Below are positions 1-10,664 of a DNA stretch of 64,000 nucleotides, in pieces. The stretch is from Oscillospiraceae bacterium (lineage in GTDB: Bacteria > Bacillota > Clostridia > Oscillospirales > Acutalibacteraceae). Made by a program: the position numbers and the translations under genes. The notes below the pieces were generated by a model. It saw only the letters and a program-made list of their open reading frames with translations. It searched no databases and was not told the DNA's origin. The DNA is taken from the NCBI GenBank assembly GCA_022487055.1, contig JAKVJJ010000003.1, positions 1 to 64,000 on the forward strand, read 5' to 3'. Each line of letters opens with the position of its first letter. Position 1 is the first letter of the stretch.

Positions 1-518
1 GTTTTCAATTCAAACGGCGGAATAAAAACGACAAAACGAATTTTTTCCGATACTGGCACACTGACACTGTAAACTTTGCCGCCCTCGATTGCGGACACGA
101 CCAGGCCGCCCTCCAGTGCAGGAGCGACATTGTCCGGATGCCCCTCAATTTTGTTTGCCAATGTCACGAGTTCCTTCTGGTCAAGCGGACTGCCAAGCAG
201 CCGGTTCGCCCCCAAGATACCAGCTACAATACAGGCAGAGCTGCTGCCCAGCCCGCGTGCCATGGGAATATTGTTGAGCTGAATAATTTTCAGCCCCGGC
301 AGTTTTTTGCCGCACTGCTCATAGAGTTGTTCTGCCGCCCAGTAAATCAAATTATGTTCATCCAGCGGGACTTCCACATCATCTTTACAGGAAATATCAA
401 TGATATCCGATTCTTCCATCCATACCTGATTGTAAAGGTTCAGGGCAATTCCAAGGGAGTCAAAGCCGGAGCCAAGATTAGCACTGGTTGCCGGCACTTG
501 TATGCGTATCATATTCAT
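1..518 (-). CDS. thrB: homoserine kinase (partial, runs off the window start)
   Basis: Reverse-strand translation MNMIRIQVPATSANLGSGFDSLGIALNLYNQV...NNIPMARGLGSSSACIVAGILGANRLLG: GHMP kinase N-terminal and PxxxGLGSSSA motifs; adjacent to hom. Confidence 0.93.
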   Translation of the reverse strand, partial: MNMIRIQVPATSANLGSGFDSLGIALNLYNQVWMEESDIIDISCKDDVEVPLDEHNLIYWAAEQLYEQCGKKLPGLKIIQLNNIPMARGLGSSSACIVAGILGANRLLGSPLDQKELVTLANKIEGHPDNVAPALEGGLVVSAIEGGKVYSVSVPVSEKIRFVVFIPPFELK

Positions 519-533
519 TACTCCAGACTTTTT

Positions 534-1778
534 CTACATTTCACCGATACGGATGCGGCCGTCCACCGTAACGCTGGAGGACACCAGCTGCTGCAGCTTT
601 CTGTCGCACTCTTTCTCCGGCATTTTCCCTGTTGTAAATGCAAATTCACCGGCAGGCGCATTCTTTCGTGTCAGGCGGGAAGCACCTGGAAACAGCTCCG
701 CAGCTTTTTCAAAGGCATTGTCGCAATTCACCGCATGGGCGCGGATGTAAAATGCACGCACAGCTTCCCGATAGTCCTCCACATAGTCTGGGCTGCCGTC
801 ACTCCAGTATAGATACTTGCGTGCCTTCAGGTGCTTCACACAGTCAATCACATCGGCAACTACCGCACTGGCCGTCGGCATTTTACCTGCGCCCTTGCCA
901 TAAAACACGACATCACCGGTAATGTCTCCCCGTACCATAATGCCGTTGAACACATCGTCAACATTGGAAAGTTGGCTTTCGCGGTCGACCAGCATCGGGC
1001 AGACAATAATCTGCACTTTGCCGCTCTCCACTCGCTTCACTTCACCAATGAGCTTGACCACACCGCCCCATTTTTCCGCATATTCCACATCGGCCTTCGT
1101 GATTTTTGTAATGCCCTCCGTATGCACTTGCTCCGGATAAACGTGTTTGCCATAAGCAAGCGATGCGAGAATGCAGATTTTGCGGCAGGCGTCCAAGCCT
1201 TCAATGTCAGCCGTTGGGTCACGCTCCGCATAGCCGAGGCGCTGTGCCTCTGCAAGTGCATCCTTAAAATCCGCACCGTTCCGAAACATTTTGGTCAAAA
1301 TGTAATTGGTTGTACCGTTGAGAATACCTGCCACACCAATGACCACATTGGCGGCAAGGCACTGACTCATAGGGCGGATGATAGGAATACCGCCGCCCAC
1401 ACTTGCTTCAAATAGGAAGTTCACATTGTGGTCTTTGGCAATTTGCAGCAGGTCCGCACCTTTTGCCGCAACCAGTTCCTTATTGGAAGTCACCACACTC
1501 TTGCCTGCCAGCAAGCAGCGGCGCACATAATCATACGCAGGATGAAGCCCGCCCATAACCTCCACCACAATTTTCACTTCCGCGTCATTCACAATCTGCT
1601 CGAAAGATTTGGTAAAAGTGCCCATCAGCGGTGGCTCAGGAAAATCTCTACGCACAAGAACATATTTCACATGCATCTGCTCATGCGCACGGCGCGTCAG
1701 GCCGTCTGAATGCTTTGCAAGCACCTCAATCACACCGGTGCCGACCACGCCGTACCCCATGACTGCAATCTCGACCAT
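534..1778 (-). CDS. hom: homoserine dehydrogenase
   Basis: 414-aa ORF; N-terminal Rossmann GYGVVGTGV, GILNGTTNYIL, AERDPTADIEGLDACRK motifs. Confidence 0.95.
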   Translation of the reverse strand: MVEIAVMGYGVVGTGVIEVLAKHSDGLTRRAHEQMHVKYVLVRRDFPEPPLMGTFTKSFEQIVNDAEVKIVVEVMGGLHPAYDYVRRCLLAGKSVVTSNKELVAAKGADLLQIAKDHNVNFLFEASVGGGIPIIRPMSQCLAANVVIGVAGILNGTTNYILTKMFRNGADFKDALAEAQRLGYAERDPTADIEGLDACRKICILASLAYGKHVYPEQVHTEGITKITKADVEYAEKWGGVVKLIGEVKRVESGKVQIIVCPMLVDRESQLSNVDDVFNGIMVRGDITGDVVFYGKGAGKMPTASAVVADVIDCVKHLKARKYLYWSDGSPDYVEDYREAVRAFYIRAHAVNCDNAFEKAAELFPGASRLTRKNAPAGEFAFTTGKMPEKECDRKLQQLVSSSVTVDGRIRIGEM

Positions 1779-1967
1779 TTTTCAGCACTCCTTACCCATT
1801 CTGATTCAGCACTGTACTCTTTAACAGTTTAACATGTTTTCCTGCAAGTTTCAACCGATTTCCCCGCCTCTCAGCGGATTTCGGTTGCTTTAAACAGTAT
1901 CATACGAATACAGGGCTGCCACAATATGCAAAAAGTTGCTGCAGCAGTCCTGTCATTCTTTCTTTTG

Positions 1968-4319
1968 TCAGCCGCCGTTTCCGTTTGAAGTACGGGAAGT
2001 CGGTTCCTTAGAAGCAGCCGGTTTGCTCTCCTGCGGTGCGACGGAAGTTTCCTGTGGTTTGCTGGAAGCCTGCGATTCCTGCGAATTTGCAGCCGGCTGG
2101 CTCTGTGCCGGCTGATTGTTGTCTGGCGTACTCACTGTTCCCTGGCTCGCTGCCTGGGAAGTATCATCATCATTATCCGAAGCCGAAGAGGAACTGCCGC
2201 CGTGATTGCCATTGCACGTCTTTGGCAGATTGTCGGCATCATAATAGCCGGTTTTTACATCACTGCAGTCACTGCCTGCCAGCAGACCCGATTGCACGCA
2301 ATAAGACTTTTCGACCATATTGCCGTCAAAGGTGAAATCCTTCTGCGGCTTTGTGGCAAGATACTGCGCGAAGATACCTTTCCAAAGTGCTTTGGAGTAA
2401 GTCGTGCTGGAAAGCGTCTTATTTCTGCCATAGCCTGTCCACACTGCACCAGTTGCATAAGGGTTACAGCCGACAAACCAGCTATTCACATCATGGTCCG
2501 TCGTGCCGGTCTTGCCCACAATATCCCAACCGTCAATATTTGTGGCAGTACCGGTGCCCTCTGTAACGACTGTGCGCAGCAAACGGTTCATAATCGATGC
2601 GGAAACGGAGCTGATAGCCTGAATCGGCGCTTTCTTTGTATTATCAACAATCACATTTCCATTGTGGTCTAATATTTTATAGAAAGTATATGGCTGATAA
2701 AATTTCCCGCCGTTTCCAAAAATCTCATAGGCGGCAGCCATATTCAGCACAGTGACGCCCTGTGTCTGACCGCCCAGTGCCATGTTGCCCAGCAGCTTAC
2801 TGTCTTCCTGTGTCAGGCTGTTGGAAAAACCAAGTTTCTGCGTCATAAAATTATAACTCTGCCCAATACCATAAGCCTTGCATACCTGAGCAGCAGCGCA
2901 GTTATAGGAATGTGCCAGTGCTTCCTGCACGGTGACCATCCCGTGGCAAACCGCCGACTGTGTGTCGGAGCTCCAGTTATTCGGGCCTGCGCTGCCATCC
3001 GGGAAGTAATTTTCCACCTTTTCATCATTTACCAAGGAAGAATAGGTGATCTGCCCCTTATCCAGTGCCGGCGCATAAGTGGAAATCGGCTTCACAGAGG
3101 AACCGGACTGGAACTTCAGCATCGTTGCGTAAGAATTGACCAGGTTTCCAGTTTTTTCATTGCGGCTGCCGATGGTTGCCAGTACACGGCCATCATAAGC
3201 CACTGCACAAAAACCTGCCTGCACCTGTTTATCTCCATCCAACACACCGCTATGCAAAACATAATCCTGTGCGGTTTTCTGCAGATTCTGATCTTCAGCA
3301 GAATAAATTTTCAGTCCGGAACTGTAAATCATGTTGCTCGCTGCACTGGCAGAGCAACTATACTTGTTCATCAGTGCTGTCTGCACATCACGGATGACGG
3401 CCTCTGTATACCAATCCCACACCTGGTCCGGATTTTCTGTTGCTTTTTTACCGACAAAGGTCATATTGTTGCTCTCTGCCATAGCCTGCTTGTATTCGGC
3501 GTCGGTAATACGTTTCTGGTCATGCATGGCAGTAAGAACTATCTGTTGGCGCTTGCGGTTGTTGTCTTTATGCACCAACGGCGTATATTTCGCCGGATTC
3601 TGTGTGATGCCCGCAATCGCTGCGCACTGGGCAATATCGCAGTCCTGTATATTCTTTCCGAAATACAAATTTGCGGCCGCCTGCACCCCCTGTGTGCCCG
3701 AGCCAAACGGAACACAATTCAAATAGGATTCCAGTATCTGTTCCTTGCTGTATTTCTTCTCCAGATTCAGTGCGCGGAAAATTTCCTTGACTTTTCGTGT
3801 AAGGCTGACTTCATCCTCCTGTGTCAGGTTCTTGATAAGTTGCTGCGTAATGGTGGAACCGCCGTAACTGTCAGAGCCGCCCACCAAATTTACCATAGCG
3901 CCGGCTGTGCGCCTCCAGTCCACGCCATGATGCTCCCAAAAGCGCTTGTCCTCAATGGACACCATAGCGTCCTTCATTCCTTTTGGACTTTTGCTGTAAT
4001 CCACCCACATCCGCTGCTCACCGCTGTGCAAAGAAAGCCTCTGCACCGGTTGGTTGCGGTTGTCGCCGGAACCATTGACATACAGGTAGCTGGTATAAGT
4101 CTGTTTATAGTCCGTCAGGTTAATCTTAACCGACTCATTTCTCATGCTGTAAATAAATGTAAGCAGAGAAACTCCCACAATCACCATAGTGATGAGGAGA
4201 ATGATCAGGGCAGTGAGCAGGACTTTGCCGATAAGGCGGAATGCAGATGCTGTGGCAGCACCTGCCGTGCAGTCTTTCTGCCCATTAATGAAGCTGGTGT
4301 CCCTTTCCGTTTTTTTCAT
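1968..4319 (-). CDS. class A penicillin-binding protein (transglycosylase/transpeptidase, PBP1A family)
   Basis: 783-aa ORF; EDKRFWEHHGVDW and GGSTITQQLIKN (GT51), SGSSVKPISTYAPAL (SxxK) and KTGTT (transpeptidase); Ser/Gln-rich C-terminal tail. Confidence 0.95.
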   Translation of the reverse strand: MKKTERDTSFINGQKDCTAGAATASAFRLIGKVLLTALIILLITMVIVGVSLLTFIYSMRNESVKINLTDYKQTYTSYLYVNGSGDNRNQPVQRLSLHSGEQRMWVDYSKSPKGMKDAMVSIEDKRFWEHHGVDWRRTAGAMVNLVGGSDSYGGSTITQQLIKNLTQEDEVSLTRKVKEIFRALNLEKKYSKEQILESYLNCVPFGSGTQGVQAAANLYFGKNIQDCDIAQCAAIAGITQNPAKYTPLVHKDNNRKRQQIVLTAMHDQKRITDAEYKQAMAESNNMTFVGKKATENPDQVWDWYTEAVIRDVQTALMNKYSCSASAASNMIYSSGLKIYSAEDQNLQKTAQDYVLHSGVLDGDKQVQAGFCAVAYDGRVLATIGSRNEKTGNLVNSYATMLKFQSGSSVKPISTYAPALDKGQITYSSLVNDEKVENYFPDGSAGPNNWSSDTQSAVCHGMVTVQEALAHSYNCAAAQVCKAYGIGQSYNFMTQKLGFSNSLTQEDSKLLGNMALGGQTQGVTVLNMAAAYEIFGNGGKFYQPYTFYKILDHNGNVIVDNTKKAPIQAISSVSASIMNRLLRTVVTEGTGTATNIDGWDIVGKTGTTDHDVNSWFVGCNPYATGAVWTGYGRNKTLSSTTYSKALWKGIFAQYLATKPQKDFTFDGNMVEKSYCVQSGLLAGSDCSDVKTGYYDADNLPKTCNGNHGGSSSSASDNDDDTSQAASQGTVSTPDNNQPAQSQPAANSQESQASSKPQETSVAPQESKPAASKEPTSRTSNGNGG

Positions 4320-4487
4320 GCTGTTTCCTCCACTGCCGCAGTCTGTAGGCCGAATGTGACCAAGGCGCTTCTCCTTTGAAAGATTTTACCGGAGATATGC
4401 CCTTGTGCTGCTGCAATTCTGTCGGCTGCAAGCAGGAAATGTATAAATTTCCAAAATATGCACACACTGAGCCTGAGGTGATGCCTG

Positions 4488-4901
4488 ATGAAAAAGCTGA
4501 ATGTTGTGATGCTGGTATGTGCAGTGGCTGTAACGGCACTGCTGGTAGTTACTTTATCCATAACCAGTGAAGTCCGAGAAACGAAGCAGACACCGTCAAG
4601 CACATTTGTTTATTCTAGCGCAAATGAGGCTTCAAGTCAAGAAATGAGCCAAATCACCGCCGGAACAATCAGCTCTGCGGCGACATCTTCTGCTTCTTCC
4701 GGTGGCCGTCAGGCGATTTATCTGGTGAAAACTCATGCCGGAAAGATTGGCATTTTCCATGTGGGTGAAACTGTGCCCTTCCGTGTGCTGGAGGTCCCCG
4801 TGTCCAATCTGCCGGAAGCTGACCAAAAGCTGCTGAAAATCGGGATCTCCGTGCAGAGTTCCGAGGAACTGCAGCGTATTGTAGAGGACTATGTGGGCTA
4901 A
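4488..4901 (+). CDS. small secreted/anchored protein, possible BofC C-terminal-like domain
   Basis: 137-aa ORF with N-terminal TM segment; C-terminal ...IYLVKTHAGKIGIFHVGETVPFRVLEVPVSNLPEADQKLLKIGI resembles BofC-type domains. Confidence 0.55.
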   Translation: MKKLNVVMLVCAVAVTALLVVTLSITSEVRETKQTPSSTFVYSSANEASSQEMSQITAGTISSAATSSASSGGRQAIYLVKTHAGKIGIFHVGETVPFRVLEVPVSNLPEADQKLLKIGISVQSSEELQRIVEDYVG

Positions 4902-4938
4902 CACACTCCGGCTGATCCTGACCTGATATGTATGAAAA

Positions 4939-4968
4939 GGGCGCCATACCCATTCTGGCATGGCGCCC
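4939..4968 (-). terminator. Rho-independent terminator of the SASP gene
   Basis: GGGCGCCATACC-cattct-GGCATGGCGCCC; T-rich tract (TTTTC) on the minus strand. Confidence 0.75.
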
Positions 4969-4982
4969 TGAAGAAGCAGGAA

Positions 4983-5189
4983 TTACTTCATGCTGTCTTC
5001 GTAGGACTTAATCATCTTTTTAACCATCTGGCCGCCAACGCTGCCAGCTTCACGGCTGGTCAGATCACCGTTGTAGCCTTCCTTCAGGTTCACACCGACT
5101 TCGGAAGCTGCCTCCATTTTGAACTTATCCAGTGCCGCACGAGCCTCAGGGACGACCAGTTTGTTGCTGCTAGTAGAGCTGTTTGCCAT
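4983..5189 (-). CDS. alpha/beta-type small acid-soluble spore protein
   Basis: 68-aa; ...ALDKFKMEAASEVGVNL...GYNGDLTSREAGSVGGQMVKKMI signature of alpha/beta SASP. Confidence 0.95.
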   Translation of the reverse strand: MANSSTSSNKLVVPEARAALDKFKMEAASEVGVNLKEGYNGDLTSREAGSVGGQMVKKMIKSYEDSMK

Positions 5190-5318
5190 TTCAATACACT
5201 CCTTTTTCCTATTGAAAAATAATATATATCTTGCGTTTGCTTTCCTAGTTTGCTTCCGACCGTATGAATTATGAGTGTCAATTTAAGGCTGCATTTTTTC
5301 TTATATTTTGTAGTAATT

Positions 5319-6053
5319 TTAATTCGATGTCAGTTGCGTCAGCGTGTCAATCTGCCAGCCCTGATTCTGCAGTGTCTGCAGTATCCGCGGCAGGGCGGCT
5401 GCTACATTGAGACCCACACAGCGCAGCAGCAAAATGCCGCCAGGTGTCACTCCGGAGACCGCCTGCCGACAGATAACCTGAGGAGAAACATTCCGCCATT
5501 CGTCTGTCTGGACGGAGCAGTCTGCCACACGCAGTCCTAGAGAGTGCGCTGTCCGCAGCAAAGAGTCATTCCACTTTCGGTAAGGCGGACGAAACCAATG
5601 CGGTTCTATACCACACGCTGCTTTGATTTTTCCTGAGCAGACAAGCAAATCCTCTCGCTGTTGCTGCGGCGTCATTTCTGCCATATCCCGGTGCGTATCC
5701 CCATGACTGGCGATTTCATTTCCCTGCTGTACAATTTTTTTTACTTCTTCCGGATATTTCTGTACCCAGACACCGGTAACAAAAAAAGTTGCCCGCACAT
5801 GGCAACGCCGCAAAGTGCCAAGTATCGAAGCAATCTGCTGTGCGTCCGTGTCCGCGTCAAATGTGAGTGCAACCTTTTTTTCTGAAGTCCGCACAGCCTG
5901 CAGCGGTTCGGCTTCCGTCTGTACTGCACACCGCCGCTGACCACCGGCCGGGACAAGGAAGCTGCAGGCACACAGCAGCGCAAATAGCAACGCCAGCGCC
6001 CGCAGATTGTCCTCCATCGTCAGTCTCCGCATTTTTGCATCCCTCCGGTGCAA
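5319..6053 (-). CDS. polysaccharide deacetylase family protein (NodB homology)
   Basis: KVALTFDADTDAQQIASIL, FFVTGVWVQKYP, GNEIASHGDTHRDM, FRPPYRKWND motifs; N-terminal signal/TM segment. Start codon uncertain. Confidence 0.9.
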   Translation of the reverse strand: MHRRDAKMRRLTMEDNLRALALLFALLCACSFLVPAGGQRRCAVQTEAEPLQAVRTSEKKVALTFDADTDAQQIASILGTLRRCHVRATFFVTGVWVQKYPEEVKKIVQQGNEIASHGDTHRDMAEMTPQQQREDLLVCSGKIKAACGIEPHWFRPPYRKWNDSLLRTAHSLGLRVADCSVQTDEWRNVSPQVICRQAVSGVTPGGILLLRCVGLNVAAALPRILQTLQNQGWQIDTLTQLTSN

Positions 6054-6091
6054 TCATATGCAACAAAAGGAATACACTTGCCCGGAAAGAG

Positions 6092-6125
6092 AAACACACA
6101 GGCAGCGGCTTTGTCCGCCTGTGTG
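6092..6125 (-). terminator. Rho-independent terminator
   Basis: ACACACAGGC...GCCTGTGTGT hairpin directly 3' of the epimerase ORF. Confidence 0.6.
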
Positions 6126-6135
6126 TTTTCTTTTA

Positions 6136-8067
6136 TTAGACGCCTTCCTTGTCGGCTTCCACCGCAAGAAGGTCACTCTTGTCCGCATGACCGGAATAGG
6201 TCGGCACAATCCGGTGAACAATCTCCACCATCTTCGTATTGTCCACACCGGCCGCCGCACGCAGTTCATCCAAATCCGTCAGGAAACTTGCTTCATTAAA
6301 TTGAATAGGTGAACCAATGTAAATCAGGTCGTGGTTGGTCTTTTCACACTTGCCCTCTGCATCCAGCAGCAGTTCTTCATAAAGCTTCTCGCCGGGGCGC
6401 AGACCGGTAAAGGTGATTCTGATATCCACATCCGGTTCATAACCGGAAAGGCGGATCAGATTGCGCGCAAGGTCAACAATTTTAACCGGCTGCCCCATGT
6501 CCAGCACGAAAATCTCTCCGCCGTGCGCCATGCCGCCTGCCTGAATCACCAGACGTGCCGCCTCCGGAATGGTCATAAAGTAGCGAATAATATCCGGATG
6601 CGTAACCGTGACAGGACCGCCTGCCGCAATCTGGCGCTTAAACAGCGGAATGACACTGCCGCTGCTGCCCAACACATTGCCGAAACGGACAGCCGCATAC
6701 TCCGTATGTTTGCTGTGGCGGCTCATATACTGAATAATCAGTTCACAGATGCGCTTGGTCGCACCCATAATATTGGTCGGATTCACAGCTTTATCCGTGG
6801 AGATAAGTACCATACGCTTCACGCCGTATTCATCACAGGACTGTGCAACATTCAGCGTGCCGAAAACATTGTTTTTCACTGCCTCGCCCGGGCTGAGTTC
6901 CATGAGCGGAACGTGCTTGTGCGCAGCCGCGTGAAAAACCACATCCGGACGGTAAACACGCATAACGTGCTCCACACGCGCTTTTTCACGCACAGAACCA
7001 ATAACAACCTTCAAATCAAGTTTGTCGCCATATTTGATTTTCATTTCATTCTGCAGGTCATAAGCATTATTTTCATAAATATCAAATACAATAATGCGCC
7101 GCGGCTTGAAGTGCGCAATCTGACGGCAAAGTTCACTGCCGATGGAACCGCCGCCGCCTGTCACCATGATGGTCTTGCCTTCCAGATAGCCGCTGATTTC
7201 CTCCGTATTCAGATGAATTTCATCACGGCCGAGCAAGTCGGTAATATCAACATCATGTACCTGCATACTGGCGGGCTTGTCCCCCAGTATCTCATAAAGC
7301 GCCGGCGTGGTTTTTAATTCACATCCGGTAGAAGCGCAGATATGCACAATCTCCTGCTTGTCCTTTGCGGAAACAGAGGACATGGCAAGCAGGATCACAT
7401 CAATATTATAACGTGCTGCAATACGAGGAATCAGCGCCCGTCCGCCGGCAATTTTGACGCCGTTGATACGGGTGCCGCGCTTTTTGGGATTGTCATCAAT
7501 CGCAATGACCGGAACGCCTTTGCTCTCCGGAGCATTCTTCATGTCCTTGATAATCATGGAACCCATCTCGCCGGCACCAACAATCATCACACGCTTGAAT
7601 TCCTCAGACATTCTGCCGGACTGGTGTGAGCGGCGGAGACGATAAGCAAAACGCACGCTGATGCGAGTGACACAGACAAAACCAAAAATCAGCACATAAG
7701 CTATCACATACACACCGCGCCAGAACTGCCGCACATAAAAGACCGGGCTGAGATAGCGCACCAGAAGGAAACACAGCACTGCCGCAACGGTCGTGCCAAG
7801 AAAAATCTCAAAAATTTCATCAATACTACAGTATTCCCATCGCGTATTATAAAACCTTGCAATAAAGAAACAGACGATATGAACCAAAATAATCCATGGA
7901 ATCCAGAACTGAAATGTTTCCTGATTATATGGTTCCAATTTAAAAGAATCAAATCGAATGACAAAAGCCAGCCAATACCCAAGGAAAATGCTCAGGCAGT
8001 CTACCACAAGCTGCGGAATGAGGCTTTTTAATGAAATATTCCGGAAAACCCGGTTGCTTTTATTCAT
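6136..8067 (-). CDS. membrane-anchored nucleoside-diphosphate sugar epimerase/dehydratase (CapD/WbpM/PglF-like)
   Basis: 643 aa; N-terminal TM segments, MVTGGGGSIGSELCRQIA, AAHKHVPLME, STDKAVNPTNIMGATKR. Confidence 0.93.
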   Translation of the reverse strand: MNKSNRVFRNISLKSLIPQLVVDCLSIFLGYWLAFVIRFDSFKLEPYNQETFQFWIPWIILVHIVCFFIARFYNTRWEYCSIDEIFEIFLGTTVAAVLCFLLVRYLSPVFYVRQFWRGVYVIAYVLIFGFVCVTRISVRFAYRLRRSHQSGRMSEEFKRVMIVGAGEMGSMIIKDMKNAPESKGVPVIAIDDNPKKRGTRINGVKIAGGRALIPRIAARYNIDVILLAMSSVSAKDKQEIVHICASTGCELKTTPALYEILGDKPASMQVHDVDITDLLGRDEIHLNTEEISGYLEGKTIMVTGGGGSIGSELCRQIAHFKPRRIIVFDIYENNAYDLQNEMKIKYGDKLDLKVVIGSVREKARVEHVMRVYRPDVVFHAAAHKHVPLMELSPGEAVKNNVFGTLNVAQSCDEYGVKRMVLISTDKAVNPTNIMGATKRICELIIQYMSRHSKHTEYAAVRFGNVLGSSGSVIPLFKRQIAAGGPVTVTHPDIIRYFMTIPEAARLVIQAGGMAHGGEIFVLDMGQPVKIVDLARNLIRLSGYEPDVDIRITFTGLRPGEKLYEELLLDAEGKCEKTNHDLIYIGSPIQFNEASFLTDLDELRAAAGVDNTKMVEIVHRIVPTYSGHADKSDLLAVEADKEGV

Positions 8068-8149
8068 TTACAAAACTCCCACTGCGATTTATTCACAATC
8101 TAACTTGTGTATTATATCACATTTGCAGGATAAATGAAATAAAAAATCT

Positions 8150-8791
8150 TTATACACCCGAAACGGGGAGATGCTGGGAACCTGTAAAATGAGAGATAAC
8201 TTGCAGCGGCGGCCCGGAAACCGTGAGGACGCAGTCTGCCAAAAGCCGCGCTTCCTCCGGATTATGCGTGATGAGCACCGTCAGTTTTTGCGTGCCTTCC
8301 TGCCGGATAAGACGGATGCAAATATCACGGGAAGCAGCATCCAGCGCGTGGAAAGGTTCATCCAAAAGAAGCAGCTCCGGGCGAAACGCAAGGGCGCGCG
8401 CCAATGATACCCGCTGCCGCATTCCGCCGGAAAGTTCTCCCGGCAGTGCATCCTCACTTCCGCCCAGGCCGAATTTTCTCAGCCATTCGCCGGCCTCAGC
8501 TTCCGCACTCTGATGAGCGCCGCGCAGGACAGCGGCAACATTGCGGCGCGCGCTTTCCCATGGAAGCAGTCTGTCCTCTTGAAAGACAACCGCTGTGTGT
8601 TCCGGACAGCAAATCGTGCCGGACTGCGGGCATTCCAAGCCGGACAACAAACGCAGCAGTGTTGTTTTGCCGCAGCCGGATGGGCCAAAAAGGCAAATGA
8701 CACCACTTTCCGGCAGTTGCAGACTGAATTTTTGCAGCACCGTCCTGCCATTTTGATAAGTAAAATTAACATTTTGCAGACGGACTGTCAT
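8150..8791 (-). CDS. ABC transporter ATP-binding protein (SsuB/TauB-type)
   Basis: Walker A GPSGCGKTT, signature LSGGMRQRVSLARAL, Walker B LLLLDEPF. Confidence 0.92.
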   Translation of the reverse strand: MTVRLQNVNFTYQNGRTVLQKFSLQLPESGVICLFGPSGCGKTTLLRLLSGLECPQSGTICCPEHTAVVFQEDRLLPWESARRNVAAVLRGAHQSAEAEAGEWLRKFGLGGSEDALPGELSGGMRQRVSLARALAFRPELLLLDEPFHALDAASRDICIRLIRQEGTQKLTVLITHNPEEARLLADCVLTVSGPPLQVISHFTGSQHLPVSGV

Positions 8792-9590
8792 GTGTGTCCA
8801 CCCCATTCCTGCGTTCTGCCGGCAGCCGCATCAGCCGTCCTAAGCCTTTCTCCAGCAGGATGCTCAACAAAACGATTGCTGTGGTCCATGCAAGGAGGTC
8901 CGGCGTTTCCAGATAAACTTTTGCGTCATAAAGATTTCCACCGATGGAAAGATGCGTGTTGGCAAGGACTTCGGCTGCCACACCTGCTTTCCATGCCATA
9001 CCAATGCCCGTGCTGCACGCGGCGGAAAAATAAGGCAGCACAGAGGGAATATAGATCTGTGTCAGCGTGCGCACTGCACCGAAACGGTAAACCGCGGCCA
9101 TTTCCAGCAATCCGTGGTCAGTTTGCTCAATTCCATTGGAAATATTTTTCCAAAACAGCGGCAGAACAATCAGGAAAGACGTCAGGACGGGCACTCTGGC
9201 AGTGCTGAGCCACACCAGTGCAAGCATGATGAAGGAAGCAACCGGTGTAGCATTGATAATGCTGACCACCGGATAAAACAAAATATAGCAGATATGACTT
9301 TTCACCGTCAGCACAGCCAACAAAGTACCGATTGTCATAGCAAGAACGAAACCAAGCATAATGCGTCCCATACTGCCTGCAATCGTCAGCCAGAATTCTC
9401 TGGTCATAGCGAGCTGTCCCAGACGGCACAGAACAGAAAAAGGAGATACCAGAAGTATCTCCTCGCCGGCTGTCTGTGCAGCAATTTGCCAAAGTACCAG
9501 CCAGAATGCCGCCGAGCCACACCAACACAGCACTTTTTTCAGCCGCGTCTCTGGCCGCTTTAATTTATTTTTGGTAGTAAAGTCCATCAT
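8766..9590 (-). CDS. ABC transporter permease (SsuC/TauC-type)
   Basis: 274-aa polytopic protein, EAA-like loop LLEMAAVYRFGAVRTLTQIYIPSVLP; overlaps flanking ABC genes. Confidence 0.9.
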   Translation of the reverse strand: MMDFTTKNKLKRPETRLKKVLCWCGSAAFWLVLWQIAAQTAGEEILLVSPFSVLCRLGQLAMTREFWLTIAGSMGRIMLGFVLAMTIGTLLAVLTVKSHICYILFYPVVSIINATPVASFIMLALVWLSTARVPVLTSFLIVLPLFWKNISNGIEQTDHGLLEMAAVYRFGAVRTLTQIYIPSVLPYFSAACSTGIGMAWKAGVAAEVLANTHLSIGGNLYDAKVYLETPDLLAWTTAIVLLSILLEKGLGRLMRLPAERRNGVDTHDSPSAKC

Positions 9591-10605
9591 CCGGCAGTTT
9601 TCCTCCCACTGACTTCGGGTTTTCCTGATAGAGCACCTTAAAGAACGGCTGCAGCTTTTCCTTCATTTCACTGCCGTCCATGTAAGTAATGCTGCAATTC
9701 GGAATAGCCTTTGTGGCAACCGCTGCCGGCATGGACAGATATTTCTGTGCCAGTTTGCCAGCCTGTGCCGCATTCGCATTGGTATATTCCATACTTGCTT
9801 TATATTCTTCCAAGAATTTGTCCAACGCATCCTTATGCTTCTCCGCAAATTCCTTCCGAACAAGCAGGCAGCCCATGGAAAGAACGCTGCCGCCCTTTGA
9901 TGCCTTATTCCACTCAGTTGTCAGGTTCAAAGCCAGCTTTGCGGTCTTGCATTTCACCAGTGCCTGTGTAACAAATGGTTCCGGCAAAACGGCAATTTTC
10001 GCTTCTCCGGCAAGTACTTTCGCAAGCACCGCAGAATGTTCCGGCTCATAAATGGTCTTTACATCCTTGTCCGGATTCAGGCCGTTTTGCTTTAAAATAT
10101 AGTTGTAAGCATATTCCGGCACAGAACCTTTGCCGGAATTATAAACTGTCTTTCCCTTCAAATCCGCAATAGAAGTAACCGATTCTCCATTTGTAACGAT
10201 GGAAAGCACGCCGAGTGTATTAATCGCTATCATCTGTACTTTGCCAGCGGTCTTTTGATACAGAGCGGCAGCCAGATTGGTGGGCAGTCCCGCAATATCC
10301 ACTTCACCGGAAGTCAGCTTAGCAACCGCCGCAGTCGGCTGTGTATCCATCGTAAACTGATAATCCTCCGCTGCTTTTTTCTGCTCAGCGTCTGACATCA
10401 TTTTTACCATGCCAAGTCCGGTTGGGCCTTTCAGCGTACCAACTTTAACCGTCGTTTTCTCTGCGGTCACCACAGAAGAAGCCGATGCTGATACCGTTGA
10501 TGCCGCTGAAGAAGCCGGAGCCGCTGAGCTGTTTCCGCATCCAGCAGCGGACAATGCCAGCACCGCAGCCAGCACAAAAGCTGAAATTCGTTTTGTAAAT
10601 GTCAT
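9565..10605 (-). CDS. ABC transporter substrate-binding lipoprotein (SsuA/NMT1-like)
   Basis: Lipobox LSAAGCGNSS; ...DIAGLPTNLAAALYQKT..., YNSGKGSVPEYAYNYILKQNGLNPDKDV. Confidence 0.9.
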   Translation of the reverse strand: MTFTKRISAFVLAAVLALSAAGCGNSSAAPASSAASTVSASASSVVTAEKTTVKVGTLKGPTGLGMVKMMSDAEQKKAAEDYQFTMDTQPTAAVAKLTSGEVDIAGLPTNLAAALYQKTAGKVQMIAINTLGVLSIVTNGESVTSIADLKGKTVYNSGKGSVPEYAYNYILKQNGLNPDKDVKTIYEPEHSAVLAKVLAGEAKIAVLPEPFVTQALVKCKTAKLALNLTTEWNKASKGGSVLSMGCLLVRKEFAEKHKDALDKFLEEYKASMEYTNANAAQAGKLAQKYLSMPAAVATKAIPNCSITYMDGSEMKEKLQPFFKVLYQENPKSVGGKLPDDGLYYQK

Positions 10606-10664
10606 ATTGGAACATTCCCCTCTAAAAAATCATCTATACAAACTGTTGTCACTGAAAAAGCAGT

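Noticed and set aside
2910-4379. 489-aa plus-strand ORF
   Set aside because: Antisense to the intact PBP gene; low-complexity His/Cys-rich translation without domain motifs.
6331-7317. 328-aa plus-strand ORF
   Set aside because: Antisense shadow of the CapD-like epimerase; no recognisable motif.
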